Assembly (NCBI GenBank): GCA_027569505.1
Contig: JAPDFF010000029.1
Location: 241,701 to 305,700 of the forward strand
From: Chloridium humicola
Lineage: Eukaryota > Ascomycota > Sordariomycetes > Chaetosphaeriales > Chaetosphaeriaceae
Reading direction: 5' to 3'
DNA length: 64,000 nt
Part shown: positions 53,101 through 63,243 of the stretch, piece by piece
Layout: each line of letters starts with the position of its first letter
Numbering within the stretch: position 1 is the first letter of the stretch
Translations under genes and position numbers: made by a program
The notes under the pieces: generated by a model
Database searches by the model: none
Told to the model about the DNA's origin: nothing
Seen by the model: the letters and a program-made list of their open reading frames with translations, nothing else

Positions 53101-55531
53101 CTAATAGGATCTAGACCGGAAGATAGTAGTCGAGACGGACTCTTCGGGGTACGCGATCGGAGGAGCACTCTCCTAGTATAATAACGAGGGGATCCTATAG
53201 CCTATAGCATTCTTCTCGAAAAAGAATAATATAGCAGAGTGCAACTACCTAATCTACGACAAGGAACTATTGGCAGTTATCCGCTGTCTCGAGTAGTGGG
53301 ATTCTAAGCTCCGGAGCGTACCGTTATTTGAGGTTTGGACAGACCATAAGAACCTCGAATACTTCTACAAAAAGCGCTAGTTAAGCGAACGGCAGGTTCG
53401 CTAGGTAGAGGTCCTTGCCTGTTACAACTTTAAACTGACGTACCGGCCGGGCAAGGAAGCTATAGTACCCGACGTACTCTCGAGGAGAGACTAGGATATA
53501 CCGATAGATGGATTCGACGAACGCCTCGCCGGACGTTGCTTCCAGCTCCTGAAGGTACGGAGAGGCCGTGTCTCCGTCCACCAGGCATAGATCAGTGCCC
53601 TTGTAAGGGTAGTGGAGGTGGAAAAAGCAGAACCCTGGGCTGGTAAGCTTAGGACGAAGGTTGGTGCTGGGTTTATAAAGGCTGGTGACCAAGACAGAGA
53701 CGACGACGACCAAGCCGACAAGTCAGACCCCCCCGAGAATCCATTTACCGATATGCCCCTAAGCGATCTATAGGAACAAGGACTCGAAGCTAATAACCGC
53801 TACTAGCTAATCCGCCAGTTAGTCAAAGACGGCGAGAGGCAGTTACCTCCGTAGTAGGGGCTCCCTATCTCTATCGTAGAGTGTTCAATCGACGAAGGAA
53901 AACGGCTCTGTTGGAGGGGACGAATCTGGCTTCCGCTCTTCGAACCACTCCGGACCCAAGTCATCCAGGAGACGCACGACTCGGCTATATCTGGACACCC
54001 AGGCAGGGACCTTACGAAGTCGCTGATCGCTCGGAAGTTTACATGGCCTGGTCTGAGCTAGGACGTCCGAAGGTTCCTCCGGAACTGCGACGTATATAGG
54101 AGGATAGCTATCTAGAGAGAGAAGCTACGTAGCTTACTAAAACCCCTTCCGATCCCCGAGCGGATCTGGAGCGAGATTTCTATAGACTTTATTATGGGGC
54201 TGCCCCCGTCTGGTCCCGACCAGGCGGATACTATTATGGTCATTACCGATAGGTTGTCAAAAAGCGTGATCTTCGAGGCGATGGCGTCAATAACCGCAGA
54301 AGCTATGGCCGATCGGCTACTTAGCTGCCTCATCCGGCACTATAGTCTTCCCTTAGCGATCGTCTCCGACAGAGGACCCTAGTTCGTCGGCTACGTATAG
54401 AAGAGGATTTGCGAGTTGCTCAAGATCACTCGTAGGTTATCTATAGCCTACTACCCCGAAACTGACGGCGTAATAGAACGAGCCAACCAGGTATTGGAGT
54501 ACTACTTACGCTGCTATATAATATACTGGCAAGAGGATTAGGCAGGGCTGCTACCTGGAGCAATATTGGCTATCAACAACCGTAACGCGACGTTAACAGG
54601 CATCAGCCCCTTCTTCCTCATATACGGCTACGATATGGACCTCCTTAACCTGACTGGTAGGGAGAGAGAACTACGTACGACTGGGAACTCCCCGGTGGCC
54701 CGTAGGGAGGCCTTTATCGCCAAGCTGAAGGAAGCGGTATAGGTAGTATAAGCTACGATGGCTACCGCCCAAGAGTGTCAAGAAGAATACGCCAACCGGG
54801 ACCGACAGGTTTCTGAATAGTTCCGCGTAGGAGACAAGGTCTGGCTACGACTAAGCAATATCAAAACCGACCGGCCCTCAAGAAAACTCGATTGGAGAAA
54901 CGCCAAATATACCGTCACGGAACTAGTCGGTTCGCACGCCTATCGTCTGGACATAGCACCAGGCATCTACAATGTGTTCCACGTCATGCTGCTGAAGCGG
55001 GCCGGCGACGATCCACTACCATCACAAGCCTAAGACGACACCTAGCCCCCAGCTATAGTGTTAGCAGACGACCCAGACGGCGAAGAAGAGTGGCATGTCG
55101 AGGAGATCCTCAAGTCCAAGAGGACGGGAGGAGAAACGGAAGTATTCGTTAAGTGGACTGGCCACGTACGGCCTACCTGGGAACCGCTGAGCGCCTTCTT
55201 GGAGACGGAGGCCCTAGACCGGTACGAAGCTGCCCATGGGAAGATCACGGAAGAGGAAGCAACGCCGGGAGAGGAGGGGGATATTGTAACAGGCTGAGCC
55301 CTGTAGAGGCCTCGGTGACCCTCGGCCAACCCCTGAATATCTCCTGGCCAACGACTCCATCAACAACCCCATCACACTTACCCCTTTTCACGCTTAGCGT
55401 CTCCCTCTGGTCAGAGGAAGACCTTTGCAACGCGTTGGTGCTTTTCTCCGTTTTCCTTTTCTTTCTTCAAGCTTAGTTATACTCGTAGAGTCGTCATCAG
55501 ATAGTTGCAATATACTCCTGAGACCGTTACA
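50200..55531 (+). mobile_element. Chromodomain Gypsy retroelement (chromovirus), RIP-degraded, 5' LTR missing
   Basis: Order of domains in conceptual translation: gag-like region (50560-51180), CCHC knuckle remnant (51270-51320, CL*CSRDGY*ISECPL), RT (52250-52850: VKKPGGGLRFYVDYRGLN, YLAYIDDILIYS), RNase H (53130-53480: VVETDSSGYAIGG, YRPGKEAIVPDVLSRR), integrase (53900-54700: DFIMGLPPSG, VIERANQVLEY) and a chromodomain (55080-55230: EWHVEEILKSKR...VKWTGH). The 3' LTR is 55285-55531 after a purine-rich tract (GAGAGGAGGGGGA). Dozens of in-frame stops, nearly all TAG at Trp or Gln positions, fit CpA-directed RIP. No 5' LTR is present: the left end meets the minisatellite. Confidence 0.88.
55285..55531 (+). 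mobile_element. Gypsy 3' LTR, family B (247 bp)
   Basis: TGTAACAGGCTGAG...GACCGTTACA, matched in reverse by the solo LTR at 41968-42214. It starts eight bases after the GGAGGGGGATAT purine tract, within the stop region of the chromodomain frame. The bases directly after it are already Copia pol. Confidence 0.9.
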
Positions 55532-56719
55532 GGCTTCAAGGCACTAGCTTACGAACCATATATCGTAATACAGAAAAGATACCTCATTTTCTTCTACGTT
55601 GATAATATCGTTATTATATATAGCAAACGCGATAGCTATATCGCCCAGGTAGCTATCAGTAGGCTAAAGGCCAAGTACGAGCTTACAGGTAGCGAGGACC
55701 TCCGCTAGTTCCTGGGCATTCAGATCTATCGCGACCGTAAGATACGCTACTCCTAGCTCTCCCAGACCGCCTATATCGAGAAGATCGCTATATTAGCGTA
55801 GTCTAACGAGCTCCCGCGTACGCTAATAGGTATACGAGAGCTTTAGCCATTCACCGGCACGGCAACCAACGAATCAGCCCGCCTATACCAACGGAAGGTC
55901 GGCTCAATACTCTACGCCGCGGTAGTCACCCGGCCCAACGTCGCCTTCGCTACCTCCAGGCTAGCCAGGTTCAACCAGAACCCTAGACCAGAGTATCACC
56001 ACGCGGCTGACCAGGTCCTGCGATACCTCTACGCAACGCGGTTCCTAGCCCTCAGACTCGGCGGTAGCGATTACCTGCGTATAGCTAGCGATGCCTTATT
56101 TGCCGACAATTCCATCGACCGCAGGAGCTCCCAGGGCTTCGCAATTACCCTGTTCGGAAGCCTTATTGCCTGGCGAGCAAATAAACAGGATATAGTAACA
56201 ACCTCAACCACCGAAGCTAAGCTTCTCTCCCTGGCGCAGGCAGCCAAGGAGGGACTATTCACCTAACGCCTTATCGCCGAAATGGCGATTCAACTCGACG
56301 ACGACGTCCTGGTCATCGAATACGACAATGTCAACACCATTAGCCTAGTAACAAAGGAGATCGCCACTCTACAGACGAAGCTCAGGCACGTGGATATCTA
56401 CAACCACTGGCTTCGCCAGGAATACCAACGCGGGAAGATTCACGTGGAATACGTGCCTTCCCAGTAAATGGTAGCCGACGGGCTGACCAAGGCCCTCAAC
56501 GCGGACAAACACCATGAATTCATCAAGATACTAAATTTAGAAGACATCCAGAGCCTCACTTGAAGGAGGCCGCGGGCCAGGGGCGCATGAATGCAAGAAC
56601 GGGGCAACAGCCCCAGGATAGGAGGAAAACACCAAGGAACGGGCATCATGGAAGGATATTCGGTTTCAATTTTACCTGTTCGGGAGTGCAGGAGCCACGG
56701 GGCGCCTCCTAAGGGGGTA
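55532..56719 (+). pseudogene. Second Copia pol relic (RT, RNase H), RIP-degraded
   Basis: Translation from the LTR junction gives the end of RT (FFYVDNIVIIYSKR, FLGIQIYRDRK) and RNase H with IASDALFADN, TTSTTEAKLLSL and the terminal MVADGLTKALNADKHHEFI. TAG codons stand where Trp or Gln is expected (for example before FLGIQI and in the spot between SQ and MVADGL). The YVDN box has Asn for the second catalytic Asp, a G-to-A change. Everything upstream of the RT palm is missing because the Gypsy LTR abuts it. A purine run at 56711-56718 precedes the probable LTR. Confidence 0.85.
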
Positions 56720-56965
56720 TGTCAGAACTGGGGCTCAACTGCGGCCCCAGTCCTCAGGGTCACGTGACTCAGGTGAACCAAACTACCGAACGTTGAGCGC
56801 AATCTGCCAACGTTCATCAACAACGAAAAAAGGAACAACTACAACGAACAACTGCAGCATCCAGTCAATTGAAGCAGGGAACAACCTGATCGCCGTGCCC
56901 TTGCAAGTGCCCTCTATTTGACCCTCAATTGGCCTACCAAACTACTGCTGGTTCCAGCAGAAAGT
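56720..56965 (+). mobile_element. Probable Copia 3' LTR start
   Basis: TGTCAGAAC begins right after the CCTAAGGGGGTA purine run that follows the Copia relic, the expected 3' LTR position. It contains a CACGTGACTCAGGTG stretch. No partner LTR is present, so the end is unknown and is placed at the next element. Confidence 0.5.
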
Positions 56966-58135
56966 TGTCGCACCACTGCGCGGGGAATGAAGCGATTGAT
57001 TCAGCACCAAAGATCACCACTAGAATGGAACTCAAAGGGTTGTTCAAGTGTTGTTGATGTTGTTCGTTGATTCTAGGAAAAGCCCCTTTTCTGGGCTTGG
57101 CCACGCAGATGGAAGTGAGGGGTAGATATGCGCCAACTCAGCGGTGGCTTGAAGCACTCTGCGGTTCGACAAAAGTGTCCTACTGTTTCCCTCGCATGCC
57201 CATAGGCACACTGGTCGGACTCGGCAGCCCCTATTCTGCTCAGGAAGCCGCTCAGCCTTGTCATTCCCGTTCGGAGTTGCGCCAACACACTGGCCTCTCT
57301 CCGCTTCAACTTGTTATAGAGCTCGCGTGTATGTTTGCCAGGCAGCGCTGTGTCCATAGCTTTAGAGAACTTGCCCACGTCCTCTGGGAACCTTCTCCCT
57401 TGCTGTTGTTTGGCCATTGCTAGCCTGATCATTGTCGACTTTGCCTGGTCTGGTCGGACGTCTAGTGGTTGCCTCCGTTTTGTTGCGCTCTGCGCTGCCG
57501 CTTTTGCCTCAGATGCTAGTGAAAAGTCGATTTCCGCTAGGATCTATATTAAGTCGATAGAGTTTCCCCCTTGCTTCAACAGCTCCACTGATTTGTAGAC
57601 CTGCCGTATAATGCTTTGGCCAGACTGTTGCTGCGGTTGTCGGATGGCTGCGAGTGCTGACATGCTCCTAGTGATGACGGTGATATGCCTTTGGAGGGTG
57701 CCAAGTGGCACGTTCTTTAGCGCTATTGCTATAGCTGCCAGCTCTGCTATATACAGGTTCTGTTCCTCCCTTGTCCCGAGAGTCACCGCATAGCGTGTCC
57801 CTGCTTCACCTGTCCTGTCGAGGAGAGTGTCCCGTGTGCTGCCGCCCATGCCAACGATGCCCTTCCTTACGGATGAGCTAGTCGCAATGACGATGCCTAT
57901 GGTCCTGTTGACTATCTCGGCTGCCTTCTTTCGGTCGGGCTCAAGCGTCACCTATAGGCGGGGTTCCCAGGGCGGGATGGCGTGCTCCTGGATGGTTTCT
58001 ATCCGCCCGACTTGTATTTCGTTCGTTGCGAGGCGATCTTCTGAAGCGGGGAGGTGAAACGTATCGTCTTCCGAGCCTTTACTGAGCTCAAGGGGTAGCT
58101 TGCACCTGACGCAGGCAGCCCGAGGCATCTGGCGT
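56966..58135 (-). pseudogene. Tad-like LINE 3' part: RNase H and C-terminal zinc knuckle, copy 2
   Basis: Minus-strand blocks in order: a Cys-containing start (PRAACVRCKLPLELSKGS), RNase H (GIVIATSSSVRKGIVGMGGS, NLYIAELAAIAIALKNV, ITRSMSALAAI), then KHTRELYNKLKRREASVLAQ and RTGMTRLSGFLSRIGAAESD with CAYGHARETVGHFC, the knuckle that ends Tad-clade ORF2. A frameshift or small loss separates the two main frames (57951-57544 and 57432-57073). The 3' UTR to 56966 matches copy 1 at 46046-46257. Endonuclease and RT are absent. Confidence 0.82.
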
Positions 58136-58949
58136 ACTCATCATTTCCAACATAACGTTAGTCTTTCCAAAAGATAAACGAACATCAAACTTTCCCCTCC
58201 ACAAGTTTTATCCCTTGGTGTGGCGTGGGCCAGCCACTGGGCCCACATGGCCCGAGCGCTGCAGGCACCCCTCTCCTCCATCTCCTGCATGTGGGATCTT
58301 CCCACCCCCACCGTAAGAACAAGACAGTCACCATCACCACCTCGACCGCTTGAATTTCAAGGCACCACATCGGATTCTCGAATGAAGGCGATTTCATACC
58401 CCTCCCGTCCAATGGACCGGTGACTCTTCGAGACCCTTCGTGATTAATGAAAGACGGCAGTAGACCTGCGGTTGCAGGAACAGCACTGAGCAAACCCCTT
58501 TTCTCACCATGCTCGAGAGGTTGCTCTCAGGTCTTCAGAGTTGTCATCCTGAAGAGCACTATCCCCATCCACGACCAGTGGACATGTTCTTTGCTTTGCT
58601 ATTTCCTGCCGTCTGTTCCGTAGCCTGTCCCCTAGTTGCAATGGTCATTGGTTGATGTTCTATTGGTTCAAGGCTGTGCTTCTCGCTTGAGGATGTCAGG
58701 GACTTGTGCCCCTCAGCTTGGCGCACACATGAGGCAGCCGGCAAGTGTGCTGTGCCCATGTGAATGTCCTCGACGTGAGGAACTCGCTCCGAGCACGATG
58801 AGAAATAGCTTTGCCCTCGGCTCGTTTCTTTCTGCGTCCCCGACCTTGCCTATGAGAACGGATCCCGACACTGATTTTGGGAAGCAGTGGCTGATCCCGA
58901 GTAACACACTTGCTTGTCGGAATCGACGCAACGAACCGAATAATGAACC
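58136..58949. other. Intergenic region upstream of the 4-TM gene
   Basis: 814 bp with only short frames lacking features. Base composition returns to normal gene-flank values after the LINE. No repeat is recognised. Confidence 0.4.
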
Positions 58950-59616
58950 ATGGCCCGCCCCAGGTGGCCCTCGCGATCCGCCATTTGGCAGCTCGTCTTG
59001 CGATTCCTCTCCCTCGCCTTGTGTATCACCGCCCTCGTCTGCGCCGTCTATGCCAGCGTAAAAGGCCGATGGTCCCAGGCGATGACTGGGGTGTTCATTG
59101 CCGTAAGCCTTCTCGAGTGGGACTCTGGAGGTTCACCTCACTTACTCAATCTCACATCATAGACGTGTTTAACAATCCTGATGGATCTTTTGGAGATCTC
59201 AGCACTCACCGACAAGTCGAGATTTGTCCCCCGCTGCCCAGGAGGCCCTCTCATCTGCTTTGAGCTGCTCCTCACGTTCGTCGGGGCGATGGTGCCCCCG
59301 CTGCTCTTTGCTAAGCACTCGGACGAGTTGCCCTCGGTTTGTGGCATCAAGTGCGATAGCCGCTACTGCATCGAAGAGTTCCGGCATGCTCCCGAGCTTG
59401 AAACTATTGTTGTCCTGGCTTATATTCTGCCATTGGCTGCCGCGTAAGTTATTTCTGATAGCTTCCTATTGTGGTTTTCCAGTTTGAACTGCTATTTGGC
59501 ATAGACTGACACGGGACAGTGGAATCCATTTCATTTTCTTCATTATTGCTTGCGCCGATGTCTGTTACCTAGACCGCAAACGAAGGCGACGTAGGGCAGC
59601 GGAAGGGAATGTGTAA
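58950..59616 (+). CDS. Small four-TM membrane protein, 176 aa, 2 introns
   Basis: Model join(58950-59102, 59163-59443, 59520-59616); introns are 60 and 76 nt with GTAAGC/TAG and GTAAGT/CAG ends, and both junctions restore frame. Hydrophobic segments lie at about 14-36 (LVLRFLSLALCITALVCAVY), 45-62, 82-104 (LICFELLLTFVGAMVPPLLF) and 136-166 (TIVVLAYILPLAAA/GIHFIFFIIACADV), ending in a basic RKRRRRRAAEG tail. The topology resembles MARVEL-like fungal proteins, but I see no diagnostic motif. Function unknown. Confidence 0.75.
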
Positions 59617-59738
59617 GCAGGAGTTCAGGGTCGACGATGTCATTATCTTTTTGTTGATATCTTCCAAATACAACGAACACAGCTTAGTTACCAGTGATTA
59701 CTAGGTCAAGAAACAAGAAGTATCACGCCGCTACATCA

Positions 59739-61853
59739 TCAACCTTCTAAATGCCCTTCTCCCCCGCCCCTCCCATGCCCAACACCAGACGGAATCTCCC
59801 CTCTATCATCTCCCCGCGTAGCAGCAGCGGTCTTTCCCCATCCTCGTCCCCGTCCCGGTACCCATCGACCACGGCCCCTCCCAAGCCCCTGCACCCTCGG
59901 ACTCGCCAAATACTCCTCATACTTCTCCCTCCCCGTCCGTATCTCCCTTTTCACCGCCTCCTCAACATCCGCCGGCGTTCTCCCCTCTGCATCGCGCAAG
60001 CTGGCATCCGCCCCTGCGCTCAGGAGCAATACCTTGATCTGTGCTGCTCGCTTGCTCCATACCCCCCACTCCTCGGGCCCGTACGTGCCGAGCGTGCACC
60101 ATTCGGCTCGCTGCGCGGCGAGGTGGAGGGGGGTTGAGTTGGTTGGCTGGGAGGGTAGGTTGGGGTCTGCGCCGAGCGCAAGGAGGAGGGAGACGGTTGG
60201 CGGGGAGGAGGAGAGGCAGGCGATGTGGAGGGCGGTTGAGGCTGTGTTGTCAGGGTGGTCAATGGCGAGGGCGTTGGTTTGTTTGAAGTTGGTTAGGGTT
60301 GTGAGGAGGCGCGGGTCGTCGATATGTTCGTCAACTGGCTCGTTTCTGCGAAAAGGGAGGTAGATGGGGTTTGCGAGGTGGTGTAGTGCCGTGCGGCCTT
60401 CGTTGTCGACTAGGGAGGGATTTGAGCCATTCTGGACGAGCAGCGTCATAGTATTGGCGAACTTCATGGCTGCGGCGTAATGCAGCGGGGTCCGGCCGAA
60501 GGTATCTTGCCGGTCGATGATTGCGTTGTAGGCGAGGAGGTGCGAGATGGTTGATTCTACCGCCGCTAGTCTTGCTGATAGTGCCGGGCTTTGAAGGTTC
60601 TCATGGACTCGGAGGAACTCGCTCCAGGTATGGGTGGTACAACTCCCGCAGGCTATAATTTCATTACACCGTCCGATGGCTGCCCAGTGCAAGGGCTGCC
60701 GACCATACTCGTCAGTGGCGTTCGCGTCCGCGCCGAGGTCCAAGAGGGCTTGCACGCCGGCCGCGTTCCAGCTGTTGGCGCCTTTGTGTAGGGGTGTCGC
60801 CCTACCTCCCCCGACGCCATAGGGGAAACATATGTTCTTATGGTGTGACCGTTGCTGATGGATATCGGAGCCCTTGGCTACCAGGTACTGGATGATATCG
60901 GTACCGCCCCAGGTCACAATGTAGCCTAGCGGCGAGTCAGGAAAGAAATTGCTCCGATAAAAATCTGGCCGATCCGAGACTGTCACGTCAGCTCCCGCAT
61001 CGACAAGAAGGCGGATTGTTTCCTCTTGACGTAGAATTCGCGAGGGAGGGGCATCCAAGACGCCTTCCAAAGACCACCCCTTGGTAGCACATATGAGCGG
61101 AGTGCAGCTACTCCACTCCAGCTCTTCCATGTCCGACAAAGCCCCTCGGTTCAGGAGGAGTTGGACAACCTGGTGCCGTCCTTTTGCTGCCGCGCAGTGA
61201 AGCGGGGTTCCGTTGACATGGCCGTCCTCTTCGGACTCAGTGTAATTCATCGGCACTCCTCTGTCCAGGAGAAAGGTAACCGCTCCTATAGCCCCTCGGC
61301 CCGTAGCCACCTGTAGTAGAGTGTGGTTATAATCGTCCAGGCGTCTGGTGTGTATATCGGCGCCGATACCGGCCAGGAGATCCAAGGCTTCCGGACTATC
61401 GTAATCTCGACAGACCTCGGTAAGGAGATGCGAAGCCCAGTACTCGATCCTTGAGTCCCTCTCTAGTACCGCCCCAAGCTCAACGAGTAGCGCGATGATG
61501 GCGAGGCCGGATGGCGAAAGCGCGCGGGAATCGATGACCTTCTCCCGAAACCGTGGGACAAGGCATGCGAAAACAAGTGGTGTTATGTGTTGAAAGTAGT
61601 TTTCTATATTAGAACCCCCCCAGGCCGAGTCGTGAAGGTTCATTCGGGCATAAGCCTGGTGCCGCAGGGGCGTGTTGACGAGCTCGGGATATGCGTCAAG
61701 CAGTTGACGGCACCGTTCGATATCCACGAAAAAGAGCGCGTCAACAAGCGCGGCTGGTGGCGTTCCCCTTTCCGCAGGATCGCTGACCAATATATTGCTC
61801 TCAAGGTTCAGAGAGCCGAGACGTTTACAACGAGAAGATGGGAATTCCTCCAT
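59739..61853 (-). CDS. Ankyrin-repeat protein with RG-rich C-terminus
   Basis: 704 residues, intronless. About ten ankyrin repeats span 110-640, with clear units such as GTPLHCAAAKGRHQVVQLLL, RQPLHWAAIGR, RTPLHYAAAMKFANTMTLLV and STALHIACLSSSPPTVSLLL. The last 60 residues are Gly/Arg-rich (GLGRGRGRWVPGRGRGWG). There is no recognisable N-terminal effector domain (F-box, HET, NACHT). The start is only 43 bp from the left end of a Tc1 element, so part of the 5' region may have been displaced. Beyond the transposon I see no in-frame coding continuation. Protein-binding scaffold role by family; partner unknown. Confidence 0.85.
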   Translation of the reverse strand: MEEFPSSRCKRLGSLNLESNILVSDPAERGTPPAALVDALFFVDIERCRQLLDAYPELVNTPLRHQAYARMNLHDSAWGGSNIENYFQHITPLVFACLVPRFREKVIDSRALSPSGLAIIALLVELGAVLERDSRIEYWASHLLTEVCRDYDSPEALDLLAGIGADIHTRRLDDYNHTLLQVATGRGAIGAVTFLLDRGVPMNYTESEEDGHVNGTPLHCAAAKGRHQVVQLLLNRGALSDMEELEWSSCTPLICATKGWSLEGVLDAPPSRILRQEETIRLLVDAGADVTVSDRPDFYRSNFFPDSPLGYIVTWGGTDIIQYLVAKGSDIHQQRSHHKNICFPYGVGGGRATPLHKGANSWNAAGVQALLDLGADANATDEYGRQPLHWAAIGRCNEIIACGSCTTHTWSEFLRVHENLQSPALSARLAAVESTISHLLAYNAIIDRQDTFGRTPLHYAAAMKFANTMTLLVQNGSNPSLVDNEGRTALHHLANPIYLPFRRNEPVDEHIDDPRLLTTLTNFKQTNALAIDHPDNTASTALHIACLSSSPPTVSLLLALGADPNLPSQPTNSTPLHLAAQRAEWCTLGTYGPEEWGVWSKRAAQIKVLLLSAGADASLRDAEGRTPADVEEAVKREIRTGREKYEEYLASPRVQGLGRGRGRWVPGRGRGWGKTAAATRGDDRGEIPSGVGHGRGGGEGHLEG

Positions 61854-62004
61854 GACTTAAGGGACTGCGCGGGGCGGCCTGGTGTTTCTGTTGCGTACTA
61901 CGTATGATGGGTAATAAAAATCTCTAAGCGGGGTACCAGACTAAGCAAGGCTATAGTATCCACACTATGTTACAAATAAACAGACCAAATATGCACTATA
62001 GTAC

Positions 62005-63060
62005 CTAATATTTTGTATGCATACCCTTCGCCGCGATGACCGCTTTGCAACGCTCTGGCATCGAGGCCAAAAGCTCTTGCAAATAGGTGTTTGGCAATGC
62101 CTCCCAAGCCTCATTGACGTACCTACGGAGGTTATCATACGAGGGCTTCTCTTCAAGGCTATACCGGTCTTCGATCCAATCCTTCATCCAGTTCCAACAA
62201 GACTCGATTGGGTTCAGGTCCGGGGAAAAGGGTGGCCACTCTATAACAACGATGCCTCGCTCCTGGAGGTCCTGCTTCGTCTCTACTACTGCGTGCCCTG
62301 GAGCACCGTCTTGCATCAGAATCAGGCCCTGGCCAAGCTGTTCCTTACACATCTGTATCCAGCCATGAATAATAGGTATAGTATGTGCGCGGTACGTCTC
62401 AGCGTTGATCTTGCCCCAGTCCTTTTCCCAGAAAATCCCAGGACCTTTGCCCAAGCCAGAAAAACAACCCCAGAACATCCAACCACCTTTACGTTAATGC
62501 TTCTCCACGATACAAGTTGGATCCTACTCTTCGCCTTGATGCCGGGTTATATATTGCTTCCGATGCGGGCCACTAGTAACCCAGGTTTCGTCGGTCTAAA
62601 GGATCTTCGCCCATTGCTCAGGGGTCTAATGCTCATGCTCTCTCGCCCAGGTCTCTCGGAGAATTCGGACTCGTTCGGTAATCGGTAGCTTCCTACGGGC
62701 AACGCGTCGACGGAAGCCTAGTCGATAGAGGGTATGCTTGATCACCCAAAGCCCAAAGACCCCGGCAAATATGATTGTCGAGAGCTCGAGAAGGCCCATT
62801 CGGCGAGTCTTTTTGCTTGAAGTGACGTACTGAACAAGCTCTTCTTCCTGCTCTGGCGTCAATGTCCGAGGCCGGCCAGTGCTCCGGTGAGCAGTCGCAT
62901 CGCGAGCGCGAATCGCAGTCCGAATCTGGGCCTTGGTATAGCCAGTGATAGAATGGATCTCGGCTTGGCTTTTGGCTGCATCAAAATACAAGACTCGAAT
63001 GCGTTGGCGTTGTTCGGTGGTCAACTGTTTCGTACCACGAGATCCTTGTGGCCGTGCCAT
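62005..63060 (-). pseudogene. Tc1-like DD34E transposase with four in-frame stops
   Basis: One 352-codon frame from the ATG at 63060. An N-terminal paired HTH is visible (TTEQRQRIRVLYFDAAKSQ; the RSTGRPRTLTPEQ linker). The catalytic domain has the first Asp in ILxTDET, the second in LMQDGAPGH and Glu in SPDLNPIE, with exactly 34 residues between the last two (DD34E). Stops at 62626, 62596 and 62524 are TAG where Trp is expected, and the one at 62494 is TAA. All four fall within 135 bp and no frameshift is present. It is inactive by point mutation only. Confidence 0.88.
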
Positions 63061-63063
63061 ATT

Positions 63064-63120
63064 GCGTTGGCTGCGTTGGCTGCGTTGACTGTGTTGACTG
63101 TGTTGACTGCGTTGACTGCG
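63064..63120 (+). repeat. 9-bp tandem repeat (CTGCGTTGG/CTGTGTTGA variants)
   Basis: Six or so consecutive 9-bp units immediately upstream of the transposase ATG, in its 5' leader. They vary by C/T and G/A transitions. Confidence 0.8.
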
Positions 63121-63243
63121 CGCGAGAATGGTTTGTCGAAAAATAGGGGCTAGATAAGTTCAGCTGATTGGTCAAAACGCGTCGCGTGTTACGCCCCACA
63201 GGTACCTGACTAGGGGGTTTTCTTTATGCACGCGACCGCAGTA

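Larger units (their letters stand above)
61898..63241 (-). mobile_element. Tc1/mariner-superfamily element, 1344 bp, flanked by TA
   Basis: Borders are supported by TA at 61896-61897 and 63242-63243 and by the matching ends of the 126-bp derivative at 49511-49636. The termini CTACGTATGATGGG and, reversed, CTGCGGTCGCGTGC are imperfect inverted repeats. One transposase frame fills the interior on the minus strand. It lies directly upstream of the ankyrin gene, in the same orientation. Confidence 0.87.
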
